Part shown: positions 17,498 to 26,728 of the stretch, one piece after another
Numbering within the stretch: the first letter of the stretch is position 1
Layout: every line of letters begins with the position of its first letter
Source: Streptococcus lutetiensis
Lineage (GTDB): Bacteria > Bacillota > Bacilli > Lactobacillales > Streptococcaceae
NCBI RefSeq assembly: GCF_900475675.1
Contig: NZ_LS483403.1
Location: forward strand, 806,001-870,000
Direction: 5' to 3'
DNA length: 64,000 bases
Notes under the pieces: model-generated
Seen by the model: the letters and a program-made list of their open reading frames with translations, nothing else
The model's database searches: none
What the model was told of the DNA's origin: nothing
Made by a program: the position numbers and the translations under genes

Positions 17498-18184
17498 ATG
17501 TATTATCCTGAAAAGTTAAAAAATCGTCGTTTGGAGCTTGGTTTGAAGCAGACCGAGTTGGCAAAGGAGCTTGGCATTTCTAAGCAGTCTTATTTCACAT
17601 GGGAGAAGGGAACAACTCAGCCCACGAAGGCTAATTTGGCTAAGTTAGAAGAACTTTTGCAGGTGCCACATGGTTATTTTAGTGAGCTTGAAATTGCCAC
17701 TTTGTACAAGCAATTAACTGACCAGAATCAAGAAAAAGCTTTGACTTATGTTCAAGATTTACTCGAGGAGCGAAGCAAAGTCGTCTCAATCGTTCAAGAG
17801 CCGCGCTTTGCTTATAAGGTTTACGAGCGTTTGTCAGCTGGTGTCGGAGCTAATATCTATGACGACATGGATTACGACACGGTTTATTTTGATAAAGACT
17901 TGGCGCATGATTTTGCGTCGTGGATTGATGGGGATTCTATGGAGCCTACTTATCACAATGGCTCTGTGGCTCTCATTCGTGAGACTGGTTTTGACTACGA
18001 CGGTGCGGTTTATGCAGTCGTTTGGAACTCACAGACTTACATCAAAAAGGTCTATCGTGAGGAAAATGGGCTGCGCTTAGTGTCAATCAATAAAGATTAC
18101 GATGATAAGTTTGCGCCATATGATGAAAATCCACGTATTGTTGGAAAAATTGTCGGCAACTTCATGCCAATCATAGGAGGATAA
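17498..18184 (+). CDS. hdiR: HdiR-like XRE/S24 self-cleaving repressor
   Basis: 228 residues. An N-terminal XRE helix-turn-helix (KQTELAKELGISKQSYFTWE, ~20-40) is joined to a LexA/UmuD-type S24 domain. The catalytic serine lies in GDSMEPTY (~147), the lysine in TYIKKVYREE, and a candidate Ala-Gly cleavage site in LSAGVG (~112-117). HdiR of Lactococcus is cleaved after DNA damage and derepresses a UmuC-type polymerase, which is encoded two genes downstream here. AAGAGG precedes the ATG. It heads an SOS cassette and has a paralog at 35.6 kb. Confidence 0.9.
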   Translation: MYYPEKLKNRRLELGLKQTELAKELGISKQSYFTWEKGTTQPTKANLAKLEELLQVPHGYFSELEIATLYKQLTDQNQEKALTYVQDLLEERSKVVSIVQEPRFAYKVYERLSAGVGANIYDDMDYDTVYFDKDLAHDFASWIDGDSMEPTYHNGSVALIRETGFDYDGAVYAVVWNSQTYIKKVYREENGLRLVSINKDYDDKFAPYDENPRIVGKIVGNFMPIIGG

Positions 18185-18185
18185 G

Positions 18186-18389
18186 ATGCATTTAAAAGAT
18201 ATTTTAGATTTGGATTCATATGATTTAGCACCAGATAGCAAGGTCGAAATTTTTGATATGGATGATTTTGCAGATTCTGTCATGCATCAGCGTTTTACTA
18301 GGGTTTATTTACCAGAGGATAAAGAGAGCGAACTCTCACCTTATGCTTTCTTGGTTAATGATTCGATTTTAATCACTATGGAGACTTAG
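18186..18389 (+). CDS. Small conserved protein of the UmuC cassette
   Basis: 67 residues, acidic, no membrane segment. It starts 1 bp after the repressor stop with AGGAGG overlapping the end of that gene, and ends directly against the polymerase ATG. Its tight spacing shows it is a real operon member. Proteins of this size commonly sit between the repressor and polymerase in streptococcal SOS cassettes. The function is unknown. Confidence 0.7.
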   Translation: MHLKDILDLDSYDLAPDSKVEIFDMDDFADSVMHQRFTRVYLPEDKESELSPYAFLVNDSILITMET

Positions 18390-19805
18390 ATGGGCTATTT
18401 TGATTATTCACGAGAGCCGCGTTCTGATATCGCCTTTGTGGATATGAAGTCCTTTTATGCTAGTGTGGAGTGCGTGGACCGTGGCTTGCATCCTTTGAAA
18501 ACTTCGCTTTGCGTTATGAGCCGAGCTGAAAATGCCAGTGGCTTGATTTTAGCGTCTTCACCGACATTTAAGAAAGTTTTTGGAACGTCAAATGTCAGCC
18601 GAGCTTATGATTTGCCGTTTGATGTTCACACGCACAAGTTTTCTTATTACAATGCCAAACGTCAAGGTTTGCCTACGACGCCTGAATATGTCGCTTACAT
18701 CGAAAATTGGGCAAAGGCGACTTGGATTGTGCCACCACGAATGGACCGCTACATTGAGAAAAATCTAGAAATTCAGCATATCTTTCAAAACTATGGCAGC
18801 ATCGAAGACATCTTGCCTTACTCGATTGACGAAGGTTTTATTGATTTGACCTCATCGCTGAACTATTTTATCCCAGATAAGACCCTAGGTAAGAAAGAAA
18901 AGCTGGATAAGGTTTCTGCTATGATTCAGCGAGAAATTTGGCAAAAGACAGGCATCTACTCAACGGTTGGCATGTCAAATGCTAATCCATTGCTTGCAAA
19001 GCTTGCTCTTGATAACGAAGCCAAGCACAATCAGAACATGCGTGCCAATTGGTCTTACGAGGATGTTGAGACTAAGGTTTGGGCGATTCCTAAGATGACT
19101 GACTTCTGGGGGATTGGCAGCCGTATGGAAAAACGTCTTAATAAGCTTGGCATTTTTACCATCAAAAAACTCGCTAATTTCAATCCTGATATTCTCAAGA
19201 AAGAGCTTGGTATCGTGGGGGTTGACCTCTTCTTTCATGCTAACGGCATTGATGAAAGCAACGTTCACCAACCCTACAAGCCTAAATCTAAGAGCATTGG
19301 CAATTCTCAGGTTTTGCCACGCGATTATCGCAAGAAAGCCGATATCGAGTTAGTTTTTAGGGAAATGGCAGAGCAGGTTGCTATTCGCCTGAGAAGAGCT
19401 CACAAGAAGGCGACAAATGTGTCGATTTATGTCGGCTTTTCAAAGCAAGAGAAAAAGCACCGTATTCAGGCGCAAATGAAAATCGAGCCTAGCAATAACA
19501 CCAAGCAACTGACTGAGCACGTTTTAACTCTGCTGCGCAAAAAATATGATTCGGGTGCAGTTAGACATATCGCGGTATCTTATTCAGGCTTAGTCGATGA
19601 ATCGTACAGTACGTTTTCTTTATTTGATGACATTGAAAAAATAGAAAAAGAAGAAAGGCTCCAATCAGCTATTGATGCTATTCGTGATCAGTTTGGCTTT
19701 ACGACTATTCAAAAAGCTAATGCTCTGCAGGAAGCCTCACGCAGTTTAGAGCGCAGCAAATTGGTCGGAGGGCATTCAGCAGGAGGATTGGATGGATTAA
19801 GTTAA
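18390..19805 (+). CDS. umuC: Y-family DNA polymerase (UmuC/ImpB-MucB type)
   Basis: 471 residues. The palm starts DIAFVDMKSFYASVECVDRG with the metal-binding aspartate and the steric aromatic pair; the second acidic motif is YSIDEGFIDLT at ~148. A helix-hairpin-helix and little-finger domain follow. Near the C-terminus TFSLFDD resembles a sliding-clamp binding peptide. It performs error-prone translesion synthesis and is cotranscribed with an HdiR-like repressor, so DNA damage should induce it. Confidence 0.92.
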   Translation: MGYFDYSREPRSDIAFVDMKSFYASVECVDRGLHPLKTSLCVMSRAENASGLILASSPTFKKVFGTSNVSRAYDLPFDVHTHKFSYYNAKRQGLPTTPEYVAYIENWAKATWIVPPRMDRYIEKNLEIQHIFQNYGSIEDILPYSIDEGFIDLTSSLNYFIPDKTLGKKEKLDKVSAMIQREIWQKTGIYSTVGMSNANPLLAKLALDNEAKHNQNMRANWSYEDVETKVWAIPKMTDFWGIGSRMEKRLNKLGIFTIKKLANFNPDILKKELGIVGVDLFFHANGIDESNVHQPYKPKSKSIGNSQVLPRDYRKKADIELVFREMAEQVAIRLRRAHKKATNVSIYVGFSKQEKKHRIQAQMKIEPSNNTKQLTEHVLTLLRKKYDSGAVRHIAVSYSGLVDESYSTFSLFDDIEKIEKEERLQSAIDAIRDQFGFTTIQKANALQEASRSLERSKLVGGHSAGGLDGLS

Positions 19806-19806
19806 G

Positions 19807-20166
19807 ATGATTGACCGCAGTTATTTACCATTTCAAGCGGCGCGTGAGCACTACGACAGAGGCATGGAAAAATGGATGGGCTTTTTCTTATCAGAACACA
19901 CCAGCTCACTAAAAGCTGACAAAACCAAAGAACCCCTACACACCAACCTTACTAAAGACCAAAAAGCTCTTCTCCTAAGCCAACTCTACACCAGCCACCT
20001 CACTGGTGTTTTTACAACCGCAAAAGACAAAGACCACAGCCAACAACTCAGAGGCAAAATCACCGAAATCACCCCACAAGAAATCACCATCAAAATGAAA
20101 TCCCACTACCACCTCATCAAAACCAAGGACATCCTAGCAATCGGCGTCGAAGTCGAGGGAGTGTGA
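19807..20166 (+). CDS. YolD-like protein
   Basis: 119 residues starting MIDRSYLPFQAAREHYDRGM, then KWMGFFLSEHTS and a C-terminal beta-rich part with KGKI/ITEITPQEITIKMK-like strands. It fits the YolD-like family, usual partners of Y-family polymerases in Firmicutes. The 2-bp gap from the polymerase stop shows one operon. Codon use becomes unusually C/A-rich (ACC, CAC) from ~19900 to 20130, different from its neighbours. Confidence 0.75.
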   Translation: MIDRSYLPFQAAREHYDRGMEKWMGFFLSEHTSSLKADKTKEPLHTNLTKDQKALLLSQLYTSHLTGVFTTAKDKDHSQQLRGKITEITPQEITIKMKSHYHLIKTKDILAIGVEVEGV

Positions 20167-20186
20167 GGAGAGATAAGGAGACTACA

Positions 20187-20381
20187 ATGACCACAAAGGA
20201 AGAAGTAAAAAGAATAGTTGATAAATATAACGAAAGCTTTTCAGAGTTATCTAACAATGGCACCGCAAAAGAATTTAAAACCGTTATGAAATATATCGCA
20301 GACCAAGCTAACAAACGCCAGCGACAGTTAGTGGGGTGGAAGAGGAAGAGGATGAAGAATGTGAAGACTAACCAAGAATAA
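20187..20381 (+). CDS. Small hypothetical protein of the SOS cassette
   Basis: 64 residues from ATG 20187, chosen because AAGGAG lies 6 bp upstream; an earlier GTG at 20163 overlaps the previous gene. The sequence is a charged helix (MTTKEEVKRIVDKYNESFSE ...) with a very basic end (GWKRKRMK). No family is recognised. It is the last gene before a strong terminator. Confidence 0.6.
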   Translation: MTTKEEVKRIVDKYNESFSELSNNGTAKEFKTVMKYIADQANKRQRQLVGWKRKRMKNVKTNQE

Positions 20382-20418
20382 CTTACCTAGTTTTATAAAG
20401 AGCTAGGTAAGTTTTTTA
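20381..20418 (+). terminator. Strong rho-independent terminator of the SOS cassette
   Basis: ACTTACCTAG / CTAGGTAAGT perfect stem followed by TTTTTT. Confidence 0.88.
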
Positions 20419-20449
20419 TTTGGATGGTTAAGATTTTTTTATTTTAAGT

Positions 20450-20468
20450 GATATATAAGTGATATAAT
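20450..20468 (+). promoter_or_regulatory. Probable promoter of the restriction/Abi operon
   Basis: AAGTGATATA occurs twice in tandem, the second copy running into TATAAT about 35 bp before the TTG start at 20501. The -35 is not convincing. Confidence 0.45.
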
Positions 20469-20500
20469 AGAAAGCAACGAAACGTTTTCAGGAGGAAACT

Positions 20501-21178
20501 TTGGAAGAGAAGCTAATTAAATCAAAACATAGAGTTCAAAAACATGGTGAAGTCTTCACACCTTCTTGGATGGTGCAAAAAATGTTAGACACTCCAGGGG
20601 TGAAAGAAGCTTGTGAAAATGTTTCAACAACTTTTTTAGAGCCTGCAGCTGGTGACGGGAATTTTTTGCTTGCTATTCTTGAGAGAAAATTACAAGCAGT
20701 TGCCGACCAATATGATGAAAGGAATTGGAAAACCAAATCACTAATTGCCTTATCTTCGATTTACGGTATAGAATTTTTAGAGGATAATCTAGAAGTTGCT
20801 CGCTCAAGGATGTTTTTATATTATCTTGACTGGTATGAAAAGCATTTTGGAGAGAGACTTAGTAGCAAAAGTGACATCTACCAATCTGCTCACTATTTGA
20901 TTCATAAAAATATTATTAGAGGTAATACTCTTACGAAAGAACACCCGGTGACAGGTGAACCACTAATGTTTAATGAATGGCAGGTTGTAAAGGGGCATCC
21001 GAGTACGGTGAAAAAAATTCCTTTTGTATTTGCAGAACTGTTTGGCGAAGAGGTTGAACACGATACTAGTGTCGTTGAAGGTCAGCTAAGTTTATTTGAT
21101 TTTGATGATGAAGATGATGAACCTAAAGAAGAGATTAAAGAAATAAACATTCAAAAAGTTTATAAGTTAGGAGATTAG
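20501..21178 (+). CDS. N6-adenine DNA methyltransferase subunit (SAM-binding half)
   Basis: 225 residues from TTG 20501, supported by GGAGG nine bases upstream. KHGEVFTPSWMVQKMLD matches the N-terminal motif of HsdM/Eco57I-type methyltransferases, and FLEPAAGDGNFLLAILE (~45-61) is SAM motif I. The catalytic NPPY motif is absent here but is present in the next protein, so the two may form a split enzyme. An acidic tail contains QLSLF (~205), a canonical sliding-clamp binding pentapeptide. It is the first gene of a three-gene operon, 4 bp before the next ATG. Confidence 0.85.
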   Translation: MEEKLIKSKHRVQKHGEVFTPSWMVQKMLDTPGVKEACENVSTTFLEPAAGDGNFLLAILERKLQAVADQYDERNWKTKSLIALSSIYGIEFLEDNLEVARSRMFLYYLDWYEKHFGERLSSKSDIYQSAHYLIHKNIIRGNTLTKEHPVTGEPLMFNEWQVVKGHPSTVKKIPFVFAELFGEEVEHDTSVVEGQLSLFDFDDEDDEPKEEIKEINIQKVYKLGD

Positions 21179-21182
21179 TTTT

Positions 21183-24100
21183 ATGAATGTTGAGTCAAGT
21201 TTTGACTTTTTAACAATAGATTTAGATACAGCAGAGCTATTCAGCACTATAAACATGGCAGAAAACAACTATGTTCAAGGTGATTATGAGGGTACTTTGA
21301 CCAAGGTTAGAAAAGTAGCTGAAAATGCAGCTCGCATAATTGCAGATAGACAATACTGTGAGATTCCAGAACGTGCAACCTTTAATGATGTCTTAAGAGA
21401 AATTAAAAGAAAAATTGAATATAAAAGGATTGTAGATTATTTCTATGATATTAAAGGAAAAGGAAATAATTCTTCACATCAACTCAATCCTGAAGATGCT
21501 ACAAAAGAGAATGCTTTAAAAGCATTGAAAGAAGTTTTTGATATTCTAGCATGGATGACATTAACTTATATTGACCCTGATATTAAGCGAGAAGCTATTG
21601 GTCAATTCTTAGAACCACGCGCTCTAGAAATGTATAGTACTGCTACTCGTAAATTCATTTATATCCAAACTGTCAAAAATGAAAATGGTTTGTTTAATGC
21701 TTACGATGGTAGCCATAAAATTGGCGAAGGTTCTATTTCAGAAGATGACTTAGAGGCAGACTGGTCACCAAATAGTGATTTTTTACGAGAAGCGGCTCCA
21801 AAGCGTATTAAGCAGTATATGACAACTTCTGGTCTTCCTTATACACTTGGTTGGGTAGAGCTTGCTTACAAGAAATCAACCAAAACTTGGTTCCACGATA
21901 AAGATGTCCATAAAGTTTTAACTCGTTCTGGTATTAATCATTCTAAATACCTTGAAGGAAATGAGTGGTTTGAAACAGACTTAGAAACAGCTAAACAAGC
22001 TATTAAGGCAGTTAAAGAAGGACGTGAATATCTTCAAAATATTATCGAAGAAACACCACAAGCTGAAACAAGAATTGAACTTCGCCCTGAGCAAAAAGAA
22101 GCCGTTGCTAAAACTCAAAAAGTCTTTAAGAAAAAAGACAAAATGCTTTGGAATGCCAAAATGCGTTTTGGTAAAACAATGACTTCTTTACAATTAATCA
22201 AAGAAGAGAAATTTCAAAAAGTTCTTATCATGACTCACCGCCCTGTTGTGTCAGATTCTTGGTTTGAAGACTATCGTAAGTTAAAAATGGATGAAACAGG
22301 CTATGAGTATGGTTCGGTTAACAAAGGTGCCCATATTACTTCATTGAAAAAAGGCGATAAACCTTTTATCTATTTTGCTTCGATTCAATTATTGCGTTAT
22401 AACAATGGTGAAACAAACTTAAAAGACTTTGCTGATGTTGATTGGGATTTAATCATTATTGATGAAGCACATGAAGGTACGCAAACAGAACTTAGCGACA
22501 TTGTCCTTAAACAGCTTATTAAGGAAAATACTAAAGTTCTAGAGCTTTCTGGTACTCCGTTTAATCTTCTAGATCAATTTGATGAAGATCAAGTGTATAC
22601 ATGGGACTATACCATGGAACAACAGGCCAAGACAAAATGGAAGTATGAACATCCTGATGAACCTAATCCATATGATTCTTTGCCAAAAGTGCTCATGTAT
22701 ACTTTTGAAATGAAGAATAAAGCGAAGTTTATGGATGAAAGCAAATCCTTTAACTTTAGAGAGTTCTTCAGAACAGATGAAAATGAGCAGCTCGTCTATA
22801 AAAAAGAAGTCAATGCTTTTCTAGATAACATTACAAATAAAGATAGCAAAACAAACTATCCATTTTCAACTCCTGAATATCGTAATGAACTTCGTCATAC
22901 CCTCTGGATTATGCCAGGTGTTAAGGAAGCTAATGCTTTTGAAGATTTATTGAATGAGCACCCTATCTTTGGTAAAGAATATAAAATTGTAAATGTCGTT
23001 CGCGGAAGTTATACAGATAACGGCGTGACAAATGAAGCTGATATCGAAAAAGTTAGAAATGCTATTACAGACGATCCAACAGCAACTAAAACTATTACAC
23101 TAACTGTTCGTAAATTAACAACAGGTGTTAACGTCCCTCAATGGACAGCTGTTATGTTCTTGTCTAATACTAATAGTGCTATGAACTATCTGCAAGCAGC
23201 CTTCCGTGCACAAACACCTTACTCACATGAAAAACTAGGTAAAAAAGAACGCTGTTATATCTTTGACTTTGCTCCAGATCGTGCTTTGACTGTTATGACA
23301 GAAAGTGCCCAAATCAATACAGGAGTTGGTAAGAAAAATACTGAAGGACAAAAACAAGCCATGACAAGTCTTTTGAACTTTTTGCCAATTCTTGGTAGTT
23401 CAGAGACTGGAATGAAGACTTATAATGTAGACAATATGCTAACGCAGCTTAAGAGGGTTTATGCTGAAAAAGCGGTACGTTCAGGTTTTGAAGATGATAG
23501 CCTTTATAACGATAGATTACTTACATTAACAGCCGAAGATGCTAGCATGTTTAATAAACTAAACGCTATTGTTGGTAAGACACAAAAAACAAAGGCATCA
23601 AACAAGGTGACTGTCAATGAAAACGGCTTGACTGATGAAGAGTATAAAACTGGTGAACAAGGTCAGAAAAAGCCGGCTCGCAAGCGTACCGAAGAAGAAA
23701 AAGCTGCTATTGAAAAAATCAAAGAAGCTAAGAAAGACCGAAAAAAACTTATTTCTATTCTTCGTGGGGTATCAATCCGTATTCCAATGATGATTTACGG
23801 AATGAAAGTTGATTTTGATAAAGATATCACCATTAAAGACTTTATCAATAAAGTCGATGATGAATCTTGGAAAGAATTTATGCCAAAAGGCTTCACTAAA
23901 GGAATGTTTAGTGAAATCACTAAGTACTACGATGCTGAAGTCTTTATCGAGGCAGGGCGTATCATTCGTCAGCGCGCCAAATCCTTTGACTCACTAGACT
24001 TTATCGAACGTGCTGAAAGGGTTGCAGAGCTATTTGGGTCATTTAAAAATCCAGATAAAGAAACAGTTTTGACACCGTGGCGCGTGGTCAATATGCAGAC

Positions 24101-25553
24101 AGCAAAAAGTGTTGGTGGTCTTAATTTCTACGATGATGACTTTACATCAACAACCAACGGAGCTACTTCTAACCTTCATTGGGTAGAAAAAGATATCACA
24201 AGTGAGATTTATCATCCAGAAACTAAAATCTTAGATATTAATTCAAAAACAGGACTCTATCCGCTCCATGCAGCTATTAGTCTTTATTATCAAAAAGTCG
24301 TGGCAAACGATGATAGTCATTTTGAAGCAGATAAAGTCTATCAAGATATCTTAGCTAATAATGTTTATGCTGTTGCAAAAACACCAATGGCAAAAACAAT
24401 TACCGAACGCACATTGACAGGATATCGTGATTATAAAACTAACGTAAAATACATCGAAGACCTTACAGATACCCTTAAAAACGATATCGAAGAAGGTAAA
24501 CAAAAAGTAGAGGAGGCATTCAACCAAGTGAAATTTGACGTCGTAATCGGAAACCCTCCGTATCAGAATGAAGGAATCGGAGTGGTGGCACGTGATGAAC
24601 CGATTTACCATAAATTTATGGATTTATCGTATTCAGTTGCGGATAAAGCAGTATTGATTACTCCAGCACGTTTCTTATTTAATGCAGGTCAAACACCGAA
24701 AGCATGGAATAAACAAATGCTTGAAGATAAGCATTTAAAAGTTTTGTATTATGAACAGGATTCATCTAAGGTGTTCCCTAATACCGATATAAAAGGGGGA
24801 ATTGCTGTAACGTATCGTGATGAAAAATCTGATTTTGGTGCTATTGAAACTTTCACTAGCTTTGAAGAACTAAACTCTATTTTACATAAAGTTACTTTAT
24901 CTAATTTCGAATCATTAGCAAGGATTCATTTTGGACGTAGTAGTTATAAACTTACTAGTTTACTTTATGAGGAAAATCCTAGTTTAAAGGGAAGGGTGAA
25001 AACTAGTGAAGAAAAATCAGTCGGTTCAAATATTTTTGACAAATTACCAGAGATATTTTTGGATAGTCCTTTAAATGGAAATTATATCAGAATATATGGT
25101 CGCCAAAATAACGCTCGTGTTTATAAATGGATAAAAAGCAAGTATGTTGAACAACATCCAAACTTGAATAAGTATAAAATTTTGATACCTAAATCTAATG
25201 GAAGCGGCGCCATAGGCGAAGTGCTCTCTACACCCCTAATCGGGGAACCCCTAATCGGGTATACCCAAACGTTTATTTCTTTTGGTGCTTTTGACAATAA
25301 AGAAGAGGCAGAAAATCTTTTAAAATATATAAAAACCAAATTTGCAAGAACTATGCTTGGAACTATGAAAATTACTCAAGATAATGCAACAAAAGAAGTT
25401 TGGAAAAATGTACCAATGCAAAACTTTACGTCAACCTCTGATATTGACTGGACAAAATCAATAGCTGAGATTGACCAGCAACTATACAAAAAATATGGAC
25501 TTTCAGAAGAAGAAATCCAATTTATCGAAAGTAAAGTGAAAGAGATGAAGTAG
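21183..25553 (+). CDS. Giant restriction protein: HEPN-like, GIY-YIG-like, SF2 helicase, Eco57I-type methylase
   Basis: 1456 residues. Residues ~1-130 are helical and DUF4145/HEPN-like. About 150-290 resembles T5orf172/GIY-YIG domains (HKIGEG near 179, EWFETDLETAKQAI near 261), a possible nuclease. Residues ~295-720 are an SF2 translocase with Walker-A-like KMRFGKTMTS (~326), DEAH at 427-430 and a helicase C half (TVRKLTTGVNVPQW). A Lys-rich linker (~830-870) leads to a methylase half with LDINSKTGLYPLHAA (~1018), NPPY at 1124-1127 and a target-recognition-like tail. One polypeptide could thus translocate, cut and modify DNA, with the preceding protein giving a second SAM motif. Domain calls beyond the helicase and NPPY are inference. 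Confidence 0.8.
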   Translation: MNVESSFDFLTIDLDTAELFSTINMAENNYVQGDYEGTLTKVRKVAENAARIIADRQYCEIPERATFNDVLREIKRKIEYKRIVDYFYDIKGKGNNSSHQLNPEDATKENALKALKEVFDILAWMTLTYIDPDIKREAIGQFLEPRALEMYSTATRKFIYIQTVKNENGLFNAYDGSHKIGEGSISEDDLEADWSPNSDFLREAAPKRIKQYMTTSGLPYTLGWVELAYKKSTKTWFHDKDVHKVLTRSGINHSKYLEGNEWFETDLETAKQAIKAVKEGREYLQNIIEETPQAETRIELRPEQKEAVAKTQKVFKKKDKMLWNAKMRFGKTMTSLQLIKEEKFQKVLIMTHRPVVSDSWFEDYRKLKMDETGYEYGSVNKGAHITSLKKGDKPFIYFASIQLLRYNNGETNLKDFADVDWDLIIIDEAHEGTQTELSDIVLKQLIKENTKVLELSGTPFNLLDQFDEDQVYTWDYTMEQQAKTKWKYEHPDEPNPYDSLPKVLMYTFEMKNKAKFMDESKSFNFREFFRTDENEQLVYKKEVNAFLDNITNKDSKTNYPFSTPEYRNELRHTLWIMPGVKEANAFEDLLNEHPIFGKEYKIVNVVRGSYTDNGVTNEADIEKVRNAITDDPTATKTITLTVRKLTTGVNVPQWTAVMFLSNTNSAMNYLQAAFRAQTPYSHEKLGKKERCYIFDFAPDRALTVMTESAQINTGVGKKNTEGQKQAMTSLLNFLPILGSSETGMKTYNVDNMLTQLKRVYAEKAVRSGFEDDSLYNDRLLTLTAEDASMFNKLNAIVGKTQKTKASNKVTVNENGLTDEEYKTGEQGQKKPARKRTEEEKAAIEKIKEAKKDRKKLISILRGVSIRIPMMIYGMKVDFDKDITIKDFINKVDDESWKEFMPKGFTKGMFSEITKYYDAEVFIEAGRIIRQRAKSFDSLDFIERAERVAELFGSFKNPDKETVLTPWRVVNMQTAKSVGGLNFYDDDFTSTTNGATSNLHWVEKDITSEIYHPETKILDINSKTGLYPLHAAISLYYQKVVANDDSHFEADKVYQDILANNVYAVAKTPMAKTITERTLTGYRDYKTNVKYIEDLTDTLKNDIEEGKQKVEEAFNQVKFDVVIGNPPYQNEGIGVVARDEPIYHKFMDLSYSVADKAVLITPARFLFNAGQTPKAWNKQMLEDKHLKVLYYEQDSSKVFPNTDIKGGIAVTYRDEKSDFGAIETFTSFEELNSILHKVTLSNFESLARIHFGRSSYKLTSLLYEENPSLKGRVKTSEEKSVGSNIFDKLPEIFLDSPLNGNYIRIYGRQNNARVYKWIKSKYVEQHPNLNKYKILIPKSNGSGAIGEVLSTPLIGEPLIGYTQTFISFGAFDNKEEAENLLKYIKTKFARTMLGTMKITQDNATKEVWKNVPMQNFTSTSDIDWTKSIAEIDQQLYKKYGLSEEEIQFIESKVKEMK

Positions 25554-25564
25554 GAGGATATTGA

Positions 25565-26335
25565 ATGGATCCAATGTTAGAATTAGCTAAAGGAGTAGCT
25601 TCAGAGGTTTATAAAGATGGGTTGAAGCCGAGTGTTCAAGAAGCTGGAAAGCTTTTAGTAAGACCTCTTAAAATTATTAACACTTGTTTTCAAGGTATTG
25701 ATATTTGGTTAGAAAAAAGAGATTATAATTTAGAGAAAACGAAGGTTATTTTAGCGGAAAAAATAAAAAATATTCCTGAAGATAAATTAACTACTCCAGA
25801 GCCATATATCGCAGTTCCGGCTTTAGAAGCAATATCATATTCAATGGATAATGAGCAATTGAAGAATATGTATGCCAATCTATTAGCTAGAGCTATGTTA
25901 AAGTCAGAACAAAGTAAAGTTCATCCATCATTTGTAGAAATAATCAAACAATTAAGCCCAAATGATGCCCTTCTATTTAAAGAAATCATGGAACGTGAAT
26001 ATTCTCCTATAATTCATTTGTCTGTTGTTCAAGATATAGGTAATAACGACTATCATTACAATCTTAATTGGAAAAACAATTATAATGAGTCTAATGTTTC
26101 ACTATCAAATCTTCAAAGACTAGGATTGATTGAAATCCCTAATAAAAAGGCTTATTCTCTTGGTGATGTATATAATATTGTTCGTGAGTCAAAGGGATAT
26201 AAAAAAGTTTGTCAAGAATTAAAAGAAAAATATCCACAAAATGAACTTCATGAAGATAAAAGTTTTGTAAATACCAATGCATTATCACGGTCATTTTATG
26301 AAGTCTGTTTGGATGATGATATAAGGTACTATTAA
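25565..26335 (+). CDS. DUF4393 (Abi-alpha) protein
   Basis: 256 residues starting MDPMLELAKGVASEVYKD; then LEKRDYNLEKTKVILAEKI, PEPYIAVPALEAISYSMD and LKNMYANLLARAMLKSE, the conserved order of the DUF4393/Abi-alpha family. A winged-helix-like C-terminal part follows (SLSNLQRLGLIEIP). Members are linked to abortive phage infection. AGGAGG precedes the ATG, 11 bp after the restriction protein stop, so it belongs to that operon. The mechanism is unknown. Confidence 0.82.
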   Translation: MDPMLELAKGVASEVYKDGLKPSVQEAGKLLVRPLKIINTCFQGIDIWLEKRDYNLEKTKVILAEKIKNIPEDKLTTPEPYIAVPALEAISYSMDNEQLKNMYANLLARAMLKSEQSKVHPSFVEIIKQLSPNDALLFKEIMEREYSPIIHLSVVQDIGNNDYHYNLNWKNNYNESNVSLSNLQRLGLIEIPNKKAYSLGDVYNIVRESKGYKKVCQELKEKYPQNELHEDKSFVNTNALSRSFYEVCLDDDIRYY

Positions 26336-26424
26336 AAATATACTAACGGAGGTTCTAATTTAATATGAATGAAATTACTCCAAATTATAATTTATACTCG
26401 TAAACGATGTAATCAACTATATAG

Positions 26425-26455
26425 AAAAGTACTAACTTGGTAGTTAGTACTTTTT
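26425..26455 (+). terminator. Terminator of the restriction/Abi operon
   Basis: Perfect stem AAAAGTACTAAC / GTTAGTACTTTT with a six-base loop and a T run. Confidence 0.88.
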
Positions 26456-26728
26456 CTTTTATAGTCATCATATGGTATATTATAAAAGAGGTACTTATTA
26501 TGGGTTTAAATATTAACACTGAAAAACTCACCATTCTCTCGCCCCAATTTTTCCAGCGCTAGCTAATTTTCTCCAAACTCACAAAAAAATTCAAACAAGC
26601 ATTATTCTCTCAAAATCTTCTTTACAGCCCCGCTATTTTCCAAAAGAAATCATACCGTGACTAAAAACTTCCTTGATTTTATGCTAAAATAGAGCTAAGT
26701 TATTTAGAACAGAACGGGAGTAGAGGTT
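26456..26728. other. Gene-free stretch at the right edge of the accessory block
   Basis: Only micro-frames are seen: a 12-codon frame at 26365-26403 after GGAGG, and a ~20-codon frame from ATG 26500 (MGLNINTEKLTI...) preceded by AGAGG and a TATATTATAA element. Both look like 5' stubs of lost genes. The promoter for gntR (TAAAAT near 26691) lies at the end. Confidence 0.4.
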
